From positions 1-5,640 of the forward strand of contig DTYY01000153.1 in NCBI GenBank assembly GCA_012961645.1: a stretch of 5,640 bases of DNA, in the 5' to 3' direction. A program made the position numbers and the translations under genes. The number at the start of each line of letters is the position of its first letter. Position 1 is the first letter of the stretch. Source of the DNA: Methanosarcinales archaeon. GTDB taxonomy: Archaea; Halobacteriota; Methanosarcinia; Methanosarcinales; Methanogasteraceae. The notes below the pieces were generated by a model. The model ran no database searches and had not been told where the DNA came from. It saw only the letters and a list, made by a program, of their open reading frames with translations. Positions 1 through 5,418 of this stretch are shown piece by piece.

Positions 1-21
1 CAACATATTTTATGAGATATA

Positions 22-79
22 TTTAATTTAAAGATTTTTGGTGTATGTGAACGCTAATTGGCAACAAGTCTAATATGTA
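22..79 (+). promoter_or_regulatory. Possible promoter region of the methyltransferase gene
   Basis: The 97 bases before the methyltransferase start are AT-rich and contain two TATA-like boxes. TTTAATTTAAA at 22-32 would place transcription start near base 55 and leave a leader of about 40 bases. TAATATGTA at 71-79 would place it almost on the ATG at 98, giving a leaderless message. No strong Shine-Dalgarno site precedes the ATG; only a weak GGGT lies at 87-90, which slightly favours the second box. This is judged by eye from the archaeal TATA-to-start distance of about 25 bases. Confidence 0.35.
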
Positions 80-97
80 TGTGCACGGGTTAACTAT

Positions 98-781
98 ATG
101 CCTGCCTTAAGCACAATTTTGGATGTGGGAAGACCGAAACATTACAGGGACGACTGCGACAGGATCGCATTCATGTACGACCCTCTTGTCAGATCTCTTT
201 CCTTCTTCATCGGCGGAAAGCGGGGGCTGCGGCTGATAAGGACGCTTGTAATCGATAAGATGGAGATAAAGCCAGGCAGTAGAGTTCTGGACGTCTGCTG
301 CGGCACAGGGGTGCTGTGTGCAATGATTGCAGAGGTGGTCGGGGCTGAAGGGGAGGTGGTCGGCATTGATCTATCTGAAAAGATGCTTAAACGAGCAGAG
401 AAGAGGAAAAATGATAATATGCGGTTCTGTCTCTCAAATGCGGAGGAAATCCCTTACGAAGATGGATATTTTGACTGCGCATCCATAACATTCGGCTTGC
501 ACGAGATGCCGTACCAGGTGCGGATAAACGTACTATGTGAGATGCATAGGGTCGTAAAGCCTGGTGGGAAGATCGCGGTCCTTGATTATTCATATCCCAA
601 AAATGGGCTGATCAGGTGGCTGTTCAATATCTGGATGTTTGTGGAAGGGAAAACGGCAAAAGATTTTGTAAAAAGGGATTTATCTTCGATGATTATGGAT
701 GCCGGATTTGATTCGATCGAAAAGTCGATCTGCGCGTATGATACGGTTCAGATTGTGAGCGGTGTCAGGGTGATCTGTTGA
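98..781 (+). CDS. SAM-dependent class I methyltransferase, UbiE/COQ5-like
   Basis: A 227-residue Rossmann-fold methyltransferase that would use S-adenosylmethionine in the cytoplasm. Visible landmarks are a UbiE-like N-terminal segment around residues 21-30 (DRIAFMYDPL), motif I VLDVCCGTG at 63-71, the acidic motif II strand GIDLSEKML at 89-97, NAEEIPY at 114-120, FDCASITFGLHEMP at 125-138, and the post-motif block HRVVKPGGKIAVLDY at 149-163. Length and layout fit the UbiE family, which methylates quinone precursors, but many archaeal relatives act on other or unknown substrates, so no symbol is given. The ATG at 98 is preferred over the internal ATG at 176, which would remove the DRIA..YD segment seen in family members. 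Its TGA shares one base with the ATG of the next gene, implying a two-gene operon. The substrate cannot be read from sequence. Confidence 0.88.
   Translation: MPALSTILDVGRPKHYRDDCDRIAFMYDPLVRSLSFFIGGKRGLRLIRTLVIDKMEIKPGSRVLDVCCGTGVLCAMIAEVVGAEGEVVGIDLSEKMLKRAEKRKNDNMRFCLSNAEEIPYEDGYFDCASITFGLHEMPYQVRINVLCEMHRVVKPGGKIAVLDYSYPKNGLIRWLFNIWMFVEGKTAKDFVKRDLSSMIMDAGFDSIEKSICAYDTVQIVSGVRVIC
769..775 (+). promoter_or_regulatory. Shine-Dalgarno site setting the start of the asparagine-synthase-like gene
   Basis: GGTGATC matches the archaeal 16S anti-Shine-Dalgarno region over seven bases. It lies inside the end of the methyltransferase gene and ends five bases before the ATG at 781. That spacing supports ATG 781 over the in-frame TTG at 778, which would be only two bases away. 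The arrangement suggests translational coupling of the two genes. Confidence 0.6.
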
Positions 782-1653
782 TGGTGTGGCACAACGACAA
801 CCATGGATCTGAAACCGAATCAGAAACAAAAATCGCGCAGATGCTCATGGACCGCATCAGGGATTCGGTGCGGCTGTGTATGCATGACTGCTCCGGCGTC
901 GCGTTTTCAGGCGGCATCGACAGTTCGCTCATCGCATTTGTTGCAGCATCGATGAATCCTGAGATCGGATTGTATGCAATCGGGATGCGCGGTTCTCATG
1001 ACATGAAACAGGCAGAAAAGGCAGCAACACTGCTTGGACTGCATGACCGGCTGCATCTCTGCGAGTGCACCCCTGAAGATATCAAGTCCGCGCTCCTGCC
1101 TGTGATGCATGCAACTGGGAGCACAAATCCAGTTGCGGTTGGAATCGGGCTGTGTATGTACTTTGTATCAGGATGTGCGTCCAAATACGGAGCTTCGGTT
1201 CTGCTGACCGGGCAGGGCGCAGACGAGTTGTTTGCCGGGTATAAGCGCTATGAGCAGGTATTTGACGACGGGGGGCTTGACCGCGAGCTTGAGAGAGACA
1301 TGCTCGCACTCCATGATCAGGTTGAGCGGGATGCTGCAGTCGCACGATTAAACGGCGTGGAACTGCGCATGCCGATGCTATGTTCCGGTGTGATTGATCT
1401 CGCCCGCGAGATCGATGCAGGGCTCAAGATCCGCAGGCAAGACGGCTACATAAGAAAGTACATTCTGAGAAGGGCATCTGCAGGACATCTCCCTGCAGAG
1501 CTTGCACAGGCGCCAAAGAAAGCAGCGCAGTACGGCACAGGCATCCAGAACGTGCTGCGCAGGATGGCACGCAGGGATGGGGTTACGCAGGGAGAGTTTC
1601 TCGCGCAGACGCGATCGCGAAACTTAAGGCAGTCCGGATTCTCTGCATTTTAA
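781..1653 (+). CDS. Stand-alone asparagine-synthase-type PP-loop ATP pyrophosphatase, no glutaminase domain
   Basis: A 290-residue protein matching only the synthetase (C-terminal) half of AsnB. It has the ATP-pyrophosphatase loop SGGIDSS at residues 43-49, the second family signature LLTGQGADELFAGYKRY at 141-157, the region ERDAAVARLNGVELRMPML at 182-200, and a basic C-terminal block KYILRRA at 226-232 followed by APKKAAQYGTG at 244-254. By family knowledge such domains adenylate a carboxylate and amidate it, or build a beta-lactam or similar bond. The N-terminal glutaminase domain with its Cys2 nucleophile is absent, so ammonia would have to be free or supplied by a partner. Where AsnB proteins usually read R-x-P-F-L-D, this one reads RMPMLC, losing the usual Asp. 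It overlaps the methyltransferase stop by one base. Whether it makes asparagine is doubtful; a different amidation or nucleotide-modification role is possible. Confidence 0.82.
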   Translation: MVWHNDNHGSETESETKIAQMLMDRIRDSVRLCMHDCSGVAFSGGIDSSLIAFVAASMNPEIGLYAIGMRGSHDMKQAEKAATLLGLHDRLHLCECTPEDIKSALLPVMHATGSTNPVAVGIGLCMYFVSGCASKYGASVLLTGQGADELFAGYKRYEQVFDDGGLDRELERDMLALHDQVERDAAVARLNGVELRMPMLCSGVIDLAREIDAGLKIRRQDGYIRKYILRRASAGHLPAELAQAPKKAAQYGTGIQNVLRRMARRDGVTQGEFLAQTRSRNLRQSGFSAF

Positions 1654-1665
1654 CCCATTTTTGGT

Positions 1666-2715
1666 CTACAGCCTTATCTTCCCCTTATGCTTCGCATAAG
1701 TCGCATAATCGATATATTTCTTATCCGCAAGCAGACCGGAGACACTCGGCGCGCCGCCCCTGACCTCCTCCAGCCGGTCGGTGACCCTGATGCTGAATGC
1801 ATCACTTCCCGCGCCAGACCCAAACGATGTCACGAAGATCCGATCACCTGCTGATGCGATGTCAAGGATTGCGGCAAGCCCGATCATGCATGACGCCGAA
1901 TACGTGTTCCCAAGAGTAGTCACCACGATTCCGGGTGTAATCTGCTCTCTTGTAAAGCCGAGGCTTGCTGCGACACGCCTCGGGAATTTGCCGTTTGGTT
2001 GGTGGAATACGGCGTAATCGTAGTCCTCTGGCGTAGTGCCAAGTTTTTTTAACAGTCCCTGTGCAGCCGATGTGATGTGTTTGAAGTATGCAGGCTCCCC
2101 TGTGAATCTGCCTCCGTGTTCGGGGTACGGCATCCCCTCCCTGCGCCAGAAATCGGGCGTGTCAGTGGTAAACGAGAATGTATCCTCGATCTCGGCGATC
2201 AACGAATCCCCCGGATTCCTGCCGATCACATACGCGGCACCTCCTGCAGCAGCGGTGTACTCAAGCGCATCCCCTGGCGCCCCCTGCGCGACATCTGCGC
2301 CTATCGCAAGCCCGAGATTGATCCTGCCGGATTCGACCAGACCCATGCACGCCTGGATCGCGGCGGTGCCAGCCTTACATGCAAACTCGAAGTCCGCGAC
2401 CGTGAGATCGGGTGCTGCGCCGATGGCGTCTGCAACGATGGTGCCTGTCGGTTTCACGGCATAGGGATGGCTCTCTGATCCCACATATATGGCGCCGATG
2501 CGAGATGAGTCGATCCCGGACCTTTGTTTCGCATTTCTTGCCGCTTCCACCGCAATGGTCACGGTATCCTCATCAAGGTCCGGCACCGACTTCTCCTGCA
2601 CCATAAGCCCGCCTGCAATGCCCTCTGCATCAGCGTTCCAGACCTTTGCTATTTCAGAGACTTTGATTCGATAACGCGGTATATACACCCCATAACTTAC
2701 GATTCCAACCGTCAT
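1666..2715 (-). CDS. Hydroxymethylglutaryl-CoA synthase, archaeal type
   Basis: This enzyme condenses acetoacetyl-CoA and acetyl-CoA to 3-hydroxy-3-methylglutaryl-CoA, the first committed mevalonate-pathway step toward archaeal isoprenoid lipids. The 349-residue length is normal for archaeal members. Visible features are the N-terminus [15 protein letters not shown] at 4-18, GSES with the general-base Glu81, the nucleophile Cys113 in [22 protein letters not shown] at 237-247 with the catalytic His238, GNTYSASC at 269-276, and GSGAGSDAF at 299-307. The start is an ATG at 2715 with GGTGA at 2726-2722, six bases upstream. It converges on the asparagine-synthase-like gene with 12 bases between stops. 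The thiolase and DUF35 OB-fold genes that usually follow it in archaea, and whose products complex with it, are not in the window. It follows the small RHH-like gene by 108 bases on the same strand. Confidence 0.95.
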   Translation of the reverse strand: MTVGIVSYGVYIPRYRIKVSEIAKVWNADAEGIAGGLMVQEKSVPDLDEDTVTIAVEAARNAKQRSGIDSSRIGAIYVGSESHPYAVKPTGTIVADAIGAAPDLTVADFEFACKAGTAAIQACMGLVESGRINLGLAIGADVAQGAPGDALEYTAAAGGAAYVIGRNPGDSLIAEIEDTFSFTTDTPDFWRREGMPYPEHGGRFTGEPAYFKHITSAAQGLLKKLGTTPEDYDYAVFHQPNGKFPRRVAASLGFTREQITPGIVVTTLGNTYSASCMIGLAAILDIASAGDRIFVTSFGSGAGSDAFSIRVTDRLEEVRGGAPSVSGLLADKKYIDYATYAKHKGKIRL

Positions 2716-2750
2716 CTGAGTTCACCAGAGCTAACTTATGTCCGGGTGGC

Positions 2751-2767
2751 ATTATTAACACTTCGGA
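2751..2767 (-). promoter_or_regulatory. Candidate TATA/BRE element for HMG-CoA synthase
   Basis: On the minus strand TTAATAAT (2758-2751), preceded by a purine-containing stretch CCGAAGTG, resembles a BRE/TATA pair. Transcription start about 25 bases downstream would fall near 2728, giving a very short leader that still contains the GGTGA site. It would let HMG-CoA synthase be transcribed independently of nadE and the small gene. Assigned by eye only. Confidence 0.35.
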
Positions 2768-2770
2768 CTC

Positions 2771-2790
2771 CTCTTGGAACGTTCCACGAG
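2771..2790. repeat. 20-bp near-perfect palindrome upstream of HMG-CoA synthase
   Basis: CTCTTGGAACGTTCCACGAG pairs at nine of ten positions across its centre with no spacer. It is therefore a DNA-level palindrome suited to a dimeric DNA-binding protein rather than an RNA hairpin. It sits just upstream of the candidate BRE/TATA box and 55 bases upstream of the HMG-CoA synthase ATG, inside the 108-base gap after the RHH-like gene. A role as operator or activator site is inferred from position and symmetry. Confidence 0.5.
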
Positions 2791-2823
2791 CAACAGCACC
2801 AGCTATTGTAAGGGCAGGTGCGG

Positions 2824-3018
2824 TCAATCAATCCTGTATATCCCTATTCCGTCGTCGAGATCCTCTGGCTCCGGACCCTTGATGTACACAGGTCTGATAT
2901 ACCCCATTCCGAGCAGATACCTGATCACATCATCATAACTGGCGCCGGCGTCATGCATCTGGATACGTATCTGGTCGAGCTGGCGCAGGGTTGCGTCGCT
3001 CACTTCTATGACTGGCAT
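2824..3018 (-). CDS. Small ribbon-helix-helix/VapB-antitoxin-like protein
   Basis: A 64-residue protein. A short N-terminal strand (MPVIEVSD) is followed by a helix (ATLRQLDQIRIQMH) and, after a Gly-Ala turn, a second helix (SYDDVIRYLLGMGY). That layout matches archaeal ribbon-helix-helix or VapB-like small proteins, where an S-[FY]-D-D-V-I-x-x-L-L motif is common; these normally bind DNA as dimers. The acidic tail (PEPEDLDDG) could make a partner contact. No PIN-domain or other toxin gene is beside it. It begins 13 bases after the nadE stop, so it is probably in the nadE transcript. The sequence AGGTGATC at 3029-3022 is a strong Shine-Dalgarno site and fits ATG 3018 best (ATG 3021 possible); the GTG at 3027 lies within that site and is unlikely. 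Function is inferred from fold resemblance only. Confidence 0.7.
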   Translation of the reverse strand: MPVIEVSDATLRQLDQIRIQMHDAGASYDDVIRYLLGMGYIRPVYIKGPEPEDLDDGIGIYRID

Positions 3019-3031
3019 CATGATCACCTAT

Positions 3032-3829
3032 TCACAGATTGTTGTCAGTGTTGCGGTCATCCCGCACGATCGCTTTTGGCGGTACACGTCGCTTGTGCTC
3101 GTTTATGCGGATCAGATTGGTCAGGCGGTGGCAGGCGTCCGCTGGCACCCCCAGCACCTCGATTTCTCCCATACTCATTTTCTCATCGACCAGCATCCTC
3201 AAAATCCGGTCGATATCCTGATACCGCATACCAAGCTCTCCTTCATCGGTCTGCCCTGCCCAGAGCCTTGCAGACGGCGGCTTTTCGATGACGCGCCCCG
3301 GGACTCCGAGAAATCTGGCAAGTTCAAAGACCTCTGTCTCGTACAGATCGCCGAGCGGCTCCATATCAACGCCAGCATCACCGTACTTCGTGGCATATCC
3401 GAGGAGAAGCTCTGTACGATTCCCGGTGCCAATCACAAGCCGATTCATGAGATTTGCATAATAATAGAGCACGCACATCCGGATTCGTGCGGTCAGATTC
3501 CCGTTTGCAACCGCCACGCCTGCATCATAGTCAGGAATCAGGTTCGAAAGCGTGTGCAGCGCGCTGCCGATCTCGATGATTCGATACTCGATTCCGAGCC
3601 GGTTCGCGATATCGACGGCATCGTCTGTATCATGTCCAGGCGTGAGATTCTGCACCGGCAGCATGATGCCGAGCACGTTTTCGCTCCCGAGCGCCTCGAC
3701 TGTGAGGTATGCCGTAACCGCCGAATCGATGCCGCCGCTAAGCCCGATGACTGCGCCTGATGCGCCCGATTCTCTCATACGGGCGCAGATGAATGCGGTG
3801 ATTATGTCTCTGGCGTGATCTGGATTCAT
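3032..3829 (-). CDS. nadE: NH3-dependent NAD+ synthetase
   Basis: This enzyme amidates deamido-NAD to NAD+ with ATP and ammonia, the last step of NAD synthesis, in the cytoplasm. Starting at the ATG at 3829 the protein has 265 residues, normal for archaeal NadE. Its landmarks are the PP-loop GLSGGIDSA at 29-37, NLTARIRM at 111-118, GTGNRTELLLGYATKYGD at 134-151, PLGDLYETEVFELA at 158-171, EKPPSARLWAGQTDE at 182-196, and HKRRVPPKA at 245-253. There is no N-terminal nitrilase-type glutaminase domain, so it must use free ammonia. The frame stays open upstream to a TTG at 3919, but those 30 residues do not look like NadE and contain a TATA-like box, so ATG 3829 is chosen although no clear Shine-Dalgarno site precedes it. 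The RHH-like gene follows closely and hisG lies divergently. Confidence 0.95.
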   Translation of the reverse strand: MNPDHARDIITAFICARMRESGASGAVIGLSGGIDSAVTAYLTVEALGSENVLGIMLPVQNLTPGHDTDDAVDIANRLGIEYRIIEIGSALHTLSNLIPDYDAGVAVANGNLTARIRMCVLYYYANLMNRLVIGTGNRTELLLGYATKYGDAGVDMEPLGDLYETEVFELARFLGVPGRVIEKPPSARLWAGQTDEGELGMRYQDIDRILRMLVDEKMSMGEIEVLGVPADACHRLTNLIRINEHKRRVPPKAIVRDDRNTDNNL

Positions 3830-3882
3830 GGTTGGTGCAAACTCGAAAGGGGAGATCTGTTTACTCTCATCAAACGTCGCAG

Positions 3883-3891
3883 CATAAATAA
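3883..3891 (-). promoter_or_regulatory. Candidate TATA box for nadE
   Basis: TTATTTATG on the minus strand would place transcription start near 3861, about 30 bases before the ATG at 3829. This supports the shorter NadE, because a longer product starting at TTG 3919 or ATG 3895 would have to be transcribed from further upstream. Confidence 0.4.
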
Positions 3892-3941
3892 TCATCGGAT
3901 AGGTCAGTAGATCGTTCAAAAATGATCATTCTCTCAATCCA

Positions 3942-3950
3942 TTGGAATTT
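3942..3950 (+). repeat. TTGGAATTT direct repeat, copy 1
   Basis: First of three TTGGAATTT copies in the nadE/hisG spacer; one base more is shared with copy 2 (ATTGGAATTT). It also forms an inverted pair with TCCAA at 3959-3963, making a spaced palindrome with 5-bp arms. It lies about 50 bases upstream of the candidate nadE TATA box. Confidence 0.5.
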
Positions 3951-4054
3951 CGTAAAACTCCAAGCCAACATCAACCTTTCTCCCATATAGTATGAGACAG
4001 TTCTCACTCATTCAGAGTTGATACTAACTTTTAGTGATAAATATCTGTGTTTTA

Positions 4055-4063
4055 TTGGAATTT
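4055..4063 (+). repeat. TTGGAATTT direct repeat, copy 2
   Basis: Second exact copy of TTGGAATTT, in the same orientation, 113 bases after copy 1. It is in mid-spacer, directly before GGATCATTTTTTAAATTT. Confidence 0.5.
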
Positions 4064-4145
4064 GGATCATTTTTTAAATTTCAGGTATTCTTTTCCGTTG
4101 ATCCGGGAGAATGTTTGGGATATCTATCTCACGTATGGTTTGTTT

Positions 4146-4154
4146 TTGGAATTT
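4146..4154 (+). repeat. TTGGAATTT direct repeat, copy 3
   Basis: Third exact copy of TTGGAATTT, 91 bases after copy 2. It ends roughly 10 bases upstream of the candidate hisG BRE, a position typical of archaeal activator or repressor sites. Confidence 0.5.
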
Positions 4155-4164
4155 TTCGCAAAGT

Positions 4165-4179
4165 CGACAAAACTATTAG
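4165..4179 (+). promoter_or_regulatory. Candidate BRE/TATA promoter of hisG
   Basis: CGACAAAACTATTAG reads as a purine/A-rich BRE followed by a TATA-like ACTATTAG centred near 4176. Archaeal spacing of about 25 bases puts transcription start at about 4201-4204, on or next to the hisG ATG. With no Shine-Dalgarno site upstream, this suggests a leaderless mRNA. Confidence 0.45.
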
Positions 4180-4203
4180 TGGAATGAACCAGATCAACAT
4201 CTG

Positions 4204-5076
4204 ATGATACACATAGCAATACCAAAAGGCAGCCTCGGGGAACAGACGCTCTTGCTGTTCAAACAGGCAGATCTCGAGATCAGGAGAACGGACCGAGAAT
4301 ACAATCCGAAAATCTCAGACCCGCGGATCGAGAAGGTGAAAGTCCTGCGCCCGCAGGAGATTCCTGGTTATGTTGCTGAGGGCTACTTTGATGTGGGCAT
4401 ATCAGGGCACGACTGGGTGATCGAGTCTGGCGCAGACGTTGTCGAGATCGCAGACCTGCCCTACAGCAAACAGGGCGCAGGAATCGTCAAAATCGTGATC
4501 GCTGTGCCAGACGATCGAGAAATCGAGTCCGCACGAGATATTAAGCCTCACAGCAGGGTCACAACCGAGTATCCAAATATCACCAGGAGCTATTTTGAAA
4601 AACTCGGGATTCCAGTGGATATCCACTTCTCTTACGGTGCTACCGAGGCGAAGGTTCCTGATCTGATGGACGTAGTGGTTGATGTGACTGAAACGGGGTC
4701 TACACTCCGAAAAAACAACTTAAAGATCATAGATGTGATGCTTGAATCGATTACAAAGCTGGTCGTGAACAAAGATAGCTGGAACGATCCCTTAAAGCGA
4801 AGGGAGATCGAAGAGATCAGAATGCTGCTCCTTTCGGTCATCGAAGCCCGTGGAAAGGTGCTGCTGAACATGAATGTACCAGCTGACCGGCTCGATGATG
4901 TGATCAGCGCGCTGCCGGCGATGAAGATGCCAACCGTATCCAAACTATATAATTCAGAGTATTATGCAATTGAGACGGTGGTCGAAAAGGGGACTGTGAA
5001 TATCCTGATACCTGAACTGAAACACCTCGGCGCAGAAGATATCCTCGAACTCGACATATCAAAGATCGTGCGATAG
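4204..5076 (+). CDS. hisG: ATP phosphoribosyltransferase, long form (HisG_L)
   Basis: This enzyme catalyses ATP + PRPP to phosphoribosyl-ATP + PPi, the committed step of histidine biosynthesis, in the cytoplasm. The 290-residue length marks the long, self-regulated form that does not need HisZ. The catalytic domain shows IPKGSLGE at 6-13, VAEGYFDVGISGHDW at 57-71, and the PRPP-binding signature VVDVTETGSTLRKN at 158-171. A C-terminal ACT-like domain from about residue 215 (KVLLNMNVPADRLDDVISAL at 218-237, then AMKMPTVSKL) is the known histidine feedback site of the family. The start is fixed: upstream in-frame codons reach the TAG at 4177-4179 with no other ATG. It is divergent from nadE and no other his gene is in the window, so it is probably a single-gene unit here. 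Nothing looks broken. Confidence 0.96.
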   Translation: MIHIAIPKGSLGEQTLLLFKQADLEIRRTDREYNPKISDPRIEKVKVLRPQEIPGYVAEGYFDVGISGHDWVIESGADVVEIADLPYSKQGAGIVKIVIAVPDDREIESARDIKPHSRVTTEYPNITRSYFEKLGIPVDIHFSYGATEAKVPDLMDVVVDVTETGSTLRKNNLKIIDVMLESITKLVVNKDSWNDPLKRREIEEIRMLLLSVIEARGKVLLNMNVPADRLDDVISALPAMKMPTVSKLYNSEYYAIETVVEKGTVNILIPELKHLGAEDILELDISKIVR

Positions 5077-5115
5077 AGAATCATCTCGCAAGCAGGATTT
5101 GGATAGCCATTTGAC

Positions 5116-5277
5116 ATGCCATACATGCATGAAAGGCTGATGGTACTATTTTTGGGCGGATCTTTACGGAGCCTGCGTTGTGTTGGTGGTGACGTGTGCA
5201 TCTCTGCATCGGCGGACATACATGGCAATTTGACATATAAAATCCAAATGGACTGTCAGACCGCTAACTTTTTATAG
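5116..5277 (+). pseudogene. Possible remnant of a calcineurin-like phosphoesterase N-terminus
   Basis: A 53-codon frame reads a hydrophobic stretch, then DVCISASADIHGNL at residues 26-39. ADIHGN after a beta-strand is how the first metal-binding motif of calcineurin-like metallophosphoesterases usually looks. No other motif of that family (GDxxD, GNHD, the later His residues) follows, and the frame stops 14 codons after the motif. The frame has no ribosome binding site. It may be the decayed start of a lost gene or a chance match; the support is one short motif. Confidence 0.2.
5268..5277 (+). promoter_or_regulatory. Candidate TATA box of the exported-protein gene
   Basis: CTTTTTATAG, following CCGCTAA, is the best archaeal TATA-like element before the gene at 5419. 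Transcription would start near 5300 and leave a leader of about 118 bases. A second box, TATAAAA at 5236-5242, is an alternative. Confidence 0.35.
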
Positions 5278-5292
5278 CATGAGATATGCATG

Positions 5293-5334
5293 GGATGAAG
5301 AACATCCGAAACCTCGCGTGCCTGCAATCTGCAG
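5293..5334 (+). repeat. Two small hairpins in the putative leader
   Basis: GGATG-AAGAA-CATCC at 5293-5307 and CTGCA-ATC-TGCAG at 5322-5334 are both perfect 5-bp inverted repeats, 14 bases apart. They lie just downstream of the candidate TATA box, so they could be operators at the transcription start or leader structures. Short repeats like these also arise by chance. Confidence 0.25.
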
Positions 5335-5418
5335 TTACCCCCACGCAGACGGTCAACGATGTATTTGCTGATGCGTGAAAAACGTAAAAATCGGAACAAC
5401 CAAACAGGAGAATGATGC

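Larger units (their letters stand above)
3830..4203. other. AT-rich divergent spacer between nadE and hisG
   Basis: This 374-base spacer holds no convincing gene. It carries candidate promoters for both flanking genes and three direct copies of TTGGAATTT. It also has a perfect 10-bp palindrome AATGATCATT at 3921-3930, a small inverted repeat TGAGA-CAGT-TCTCA at 3993-4006, and an ATTTTTTAAATTT tract at 4069-4081. On the minus strand a TATA-like CTATATGG near 3990-3983 precedes a 33-codon reading frame at 3971-3870, too short and unlike anything known to me to call a gene. The spacer is markedly richer in A and T than its neighbours. Confidence 0.7.
5077..5418. other. Spacer between hisG and the exported-protein gene
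   Basis: This 342-base stretch has no confident gene. Around the hisG stop, TGCGA at 5069-5073 and TCGCA at 5086-5090 form a weak inverted repeat, and a five-T run lies at 5149-5153; either might help end hisG transcription, but neither is convincing. A 53-codon plus-strand frame at 5116-5277 contains ADIHGN, discussed as a possible gene remnant. Two TATA-like boxes (TATAAAA at 5236-5242, CTTTTTATAG at 5268-5277) and two small hairpins precede the next gene. The palindrome ATGCAT occurs at 5125, 5286, 5415 and 5419. Confidence 0.6.

Noticed and set aside
2036..2464. Plus-strand open frame (142 codons) opposite HMG-CoA synthase
   Set aside because: It lies wholly within the catalytic part of HMG-CoA synthase on the other strand and is Ala/Ser/Pro-rich, as expected of an antisense shadow.
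2824..3018. Toxin-antitoxin pair with the RHH-like gene as antitoxin
   Set aside because: The neighbours are nadE and HMG-CoA synthase; no PIN, RelE or other toxin-like frame is adjacent.
3008..3760. Long plus-strand open frame (250 codons) opposite nadE
   Set aside because: It is antisense to a well-supported NadE with all family motifs, has no recognisable domains and no promoter; it is a by-product of the codon composition of nadE.
3870..3971. 33-codon minus-strand frame upstream of nadE, preceded by a TATA-like box and an AGG-containing sequence
   Set aside because: Too short, with no recognisable sequence feature; it overlaps the candidate nadE promoter. Possible as a leader peptide but unsupported.
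5069..5090. Intrinsic terminator at the hisG stop
   Set aside because: The stem is only five pairs with a 12-base loop and no T-run follows directly.
5286..5378. 30-codon plus-strand frame before the exported-protein gene
   Set aside because: No ribosome binding site, and it overlaps the hairpins and probable transcription start; nothing recognisable in the peptide.
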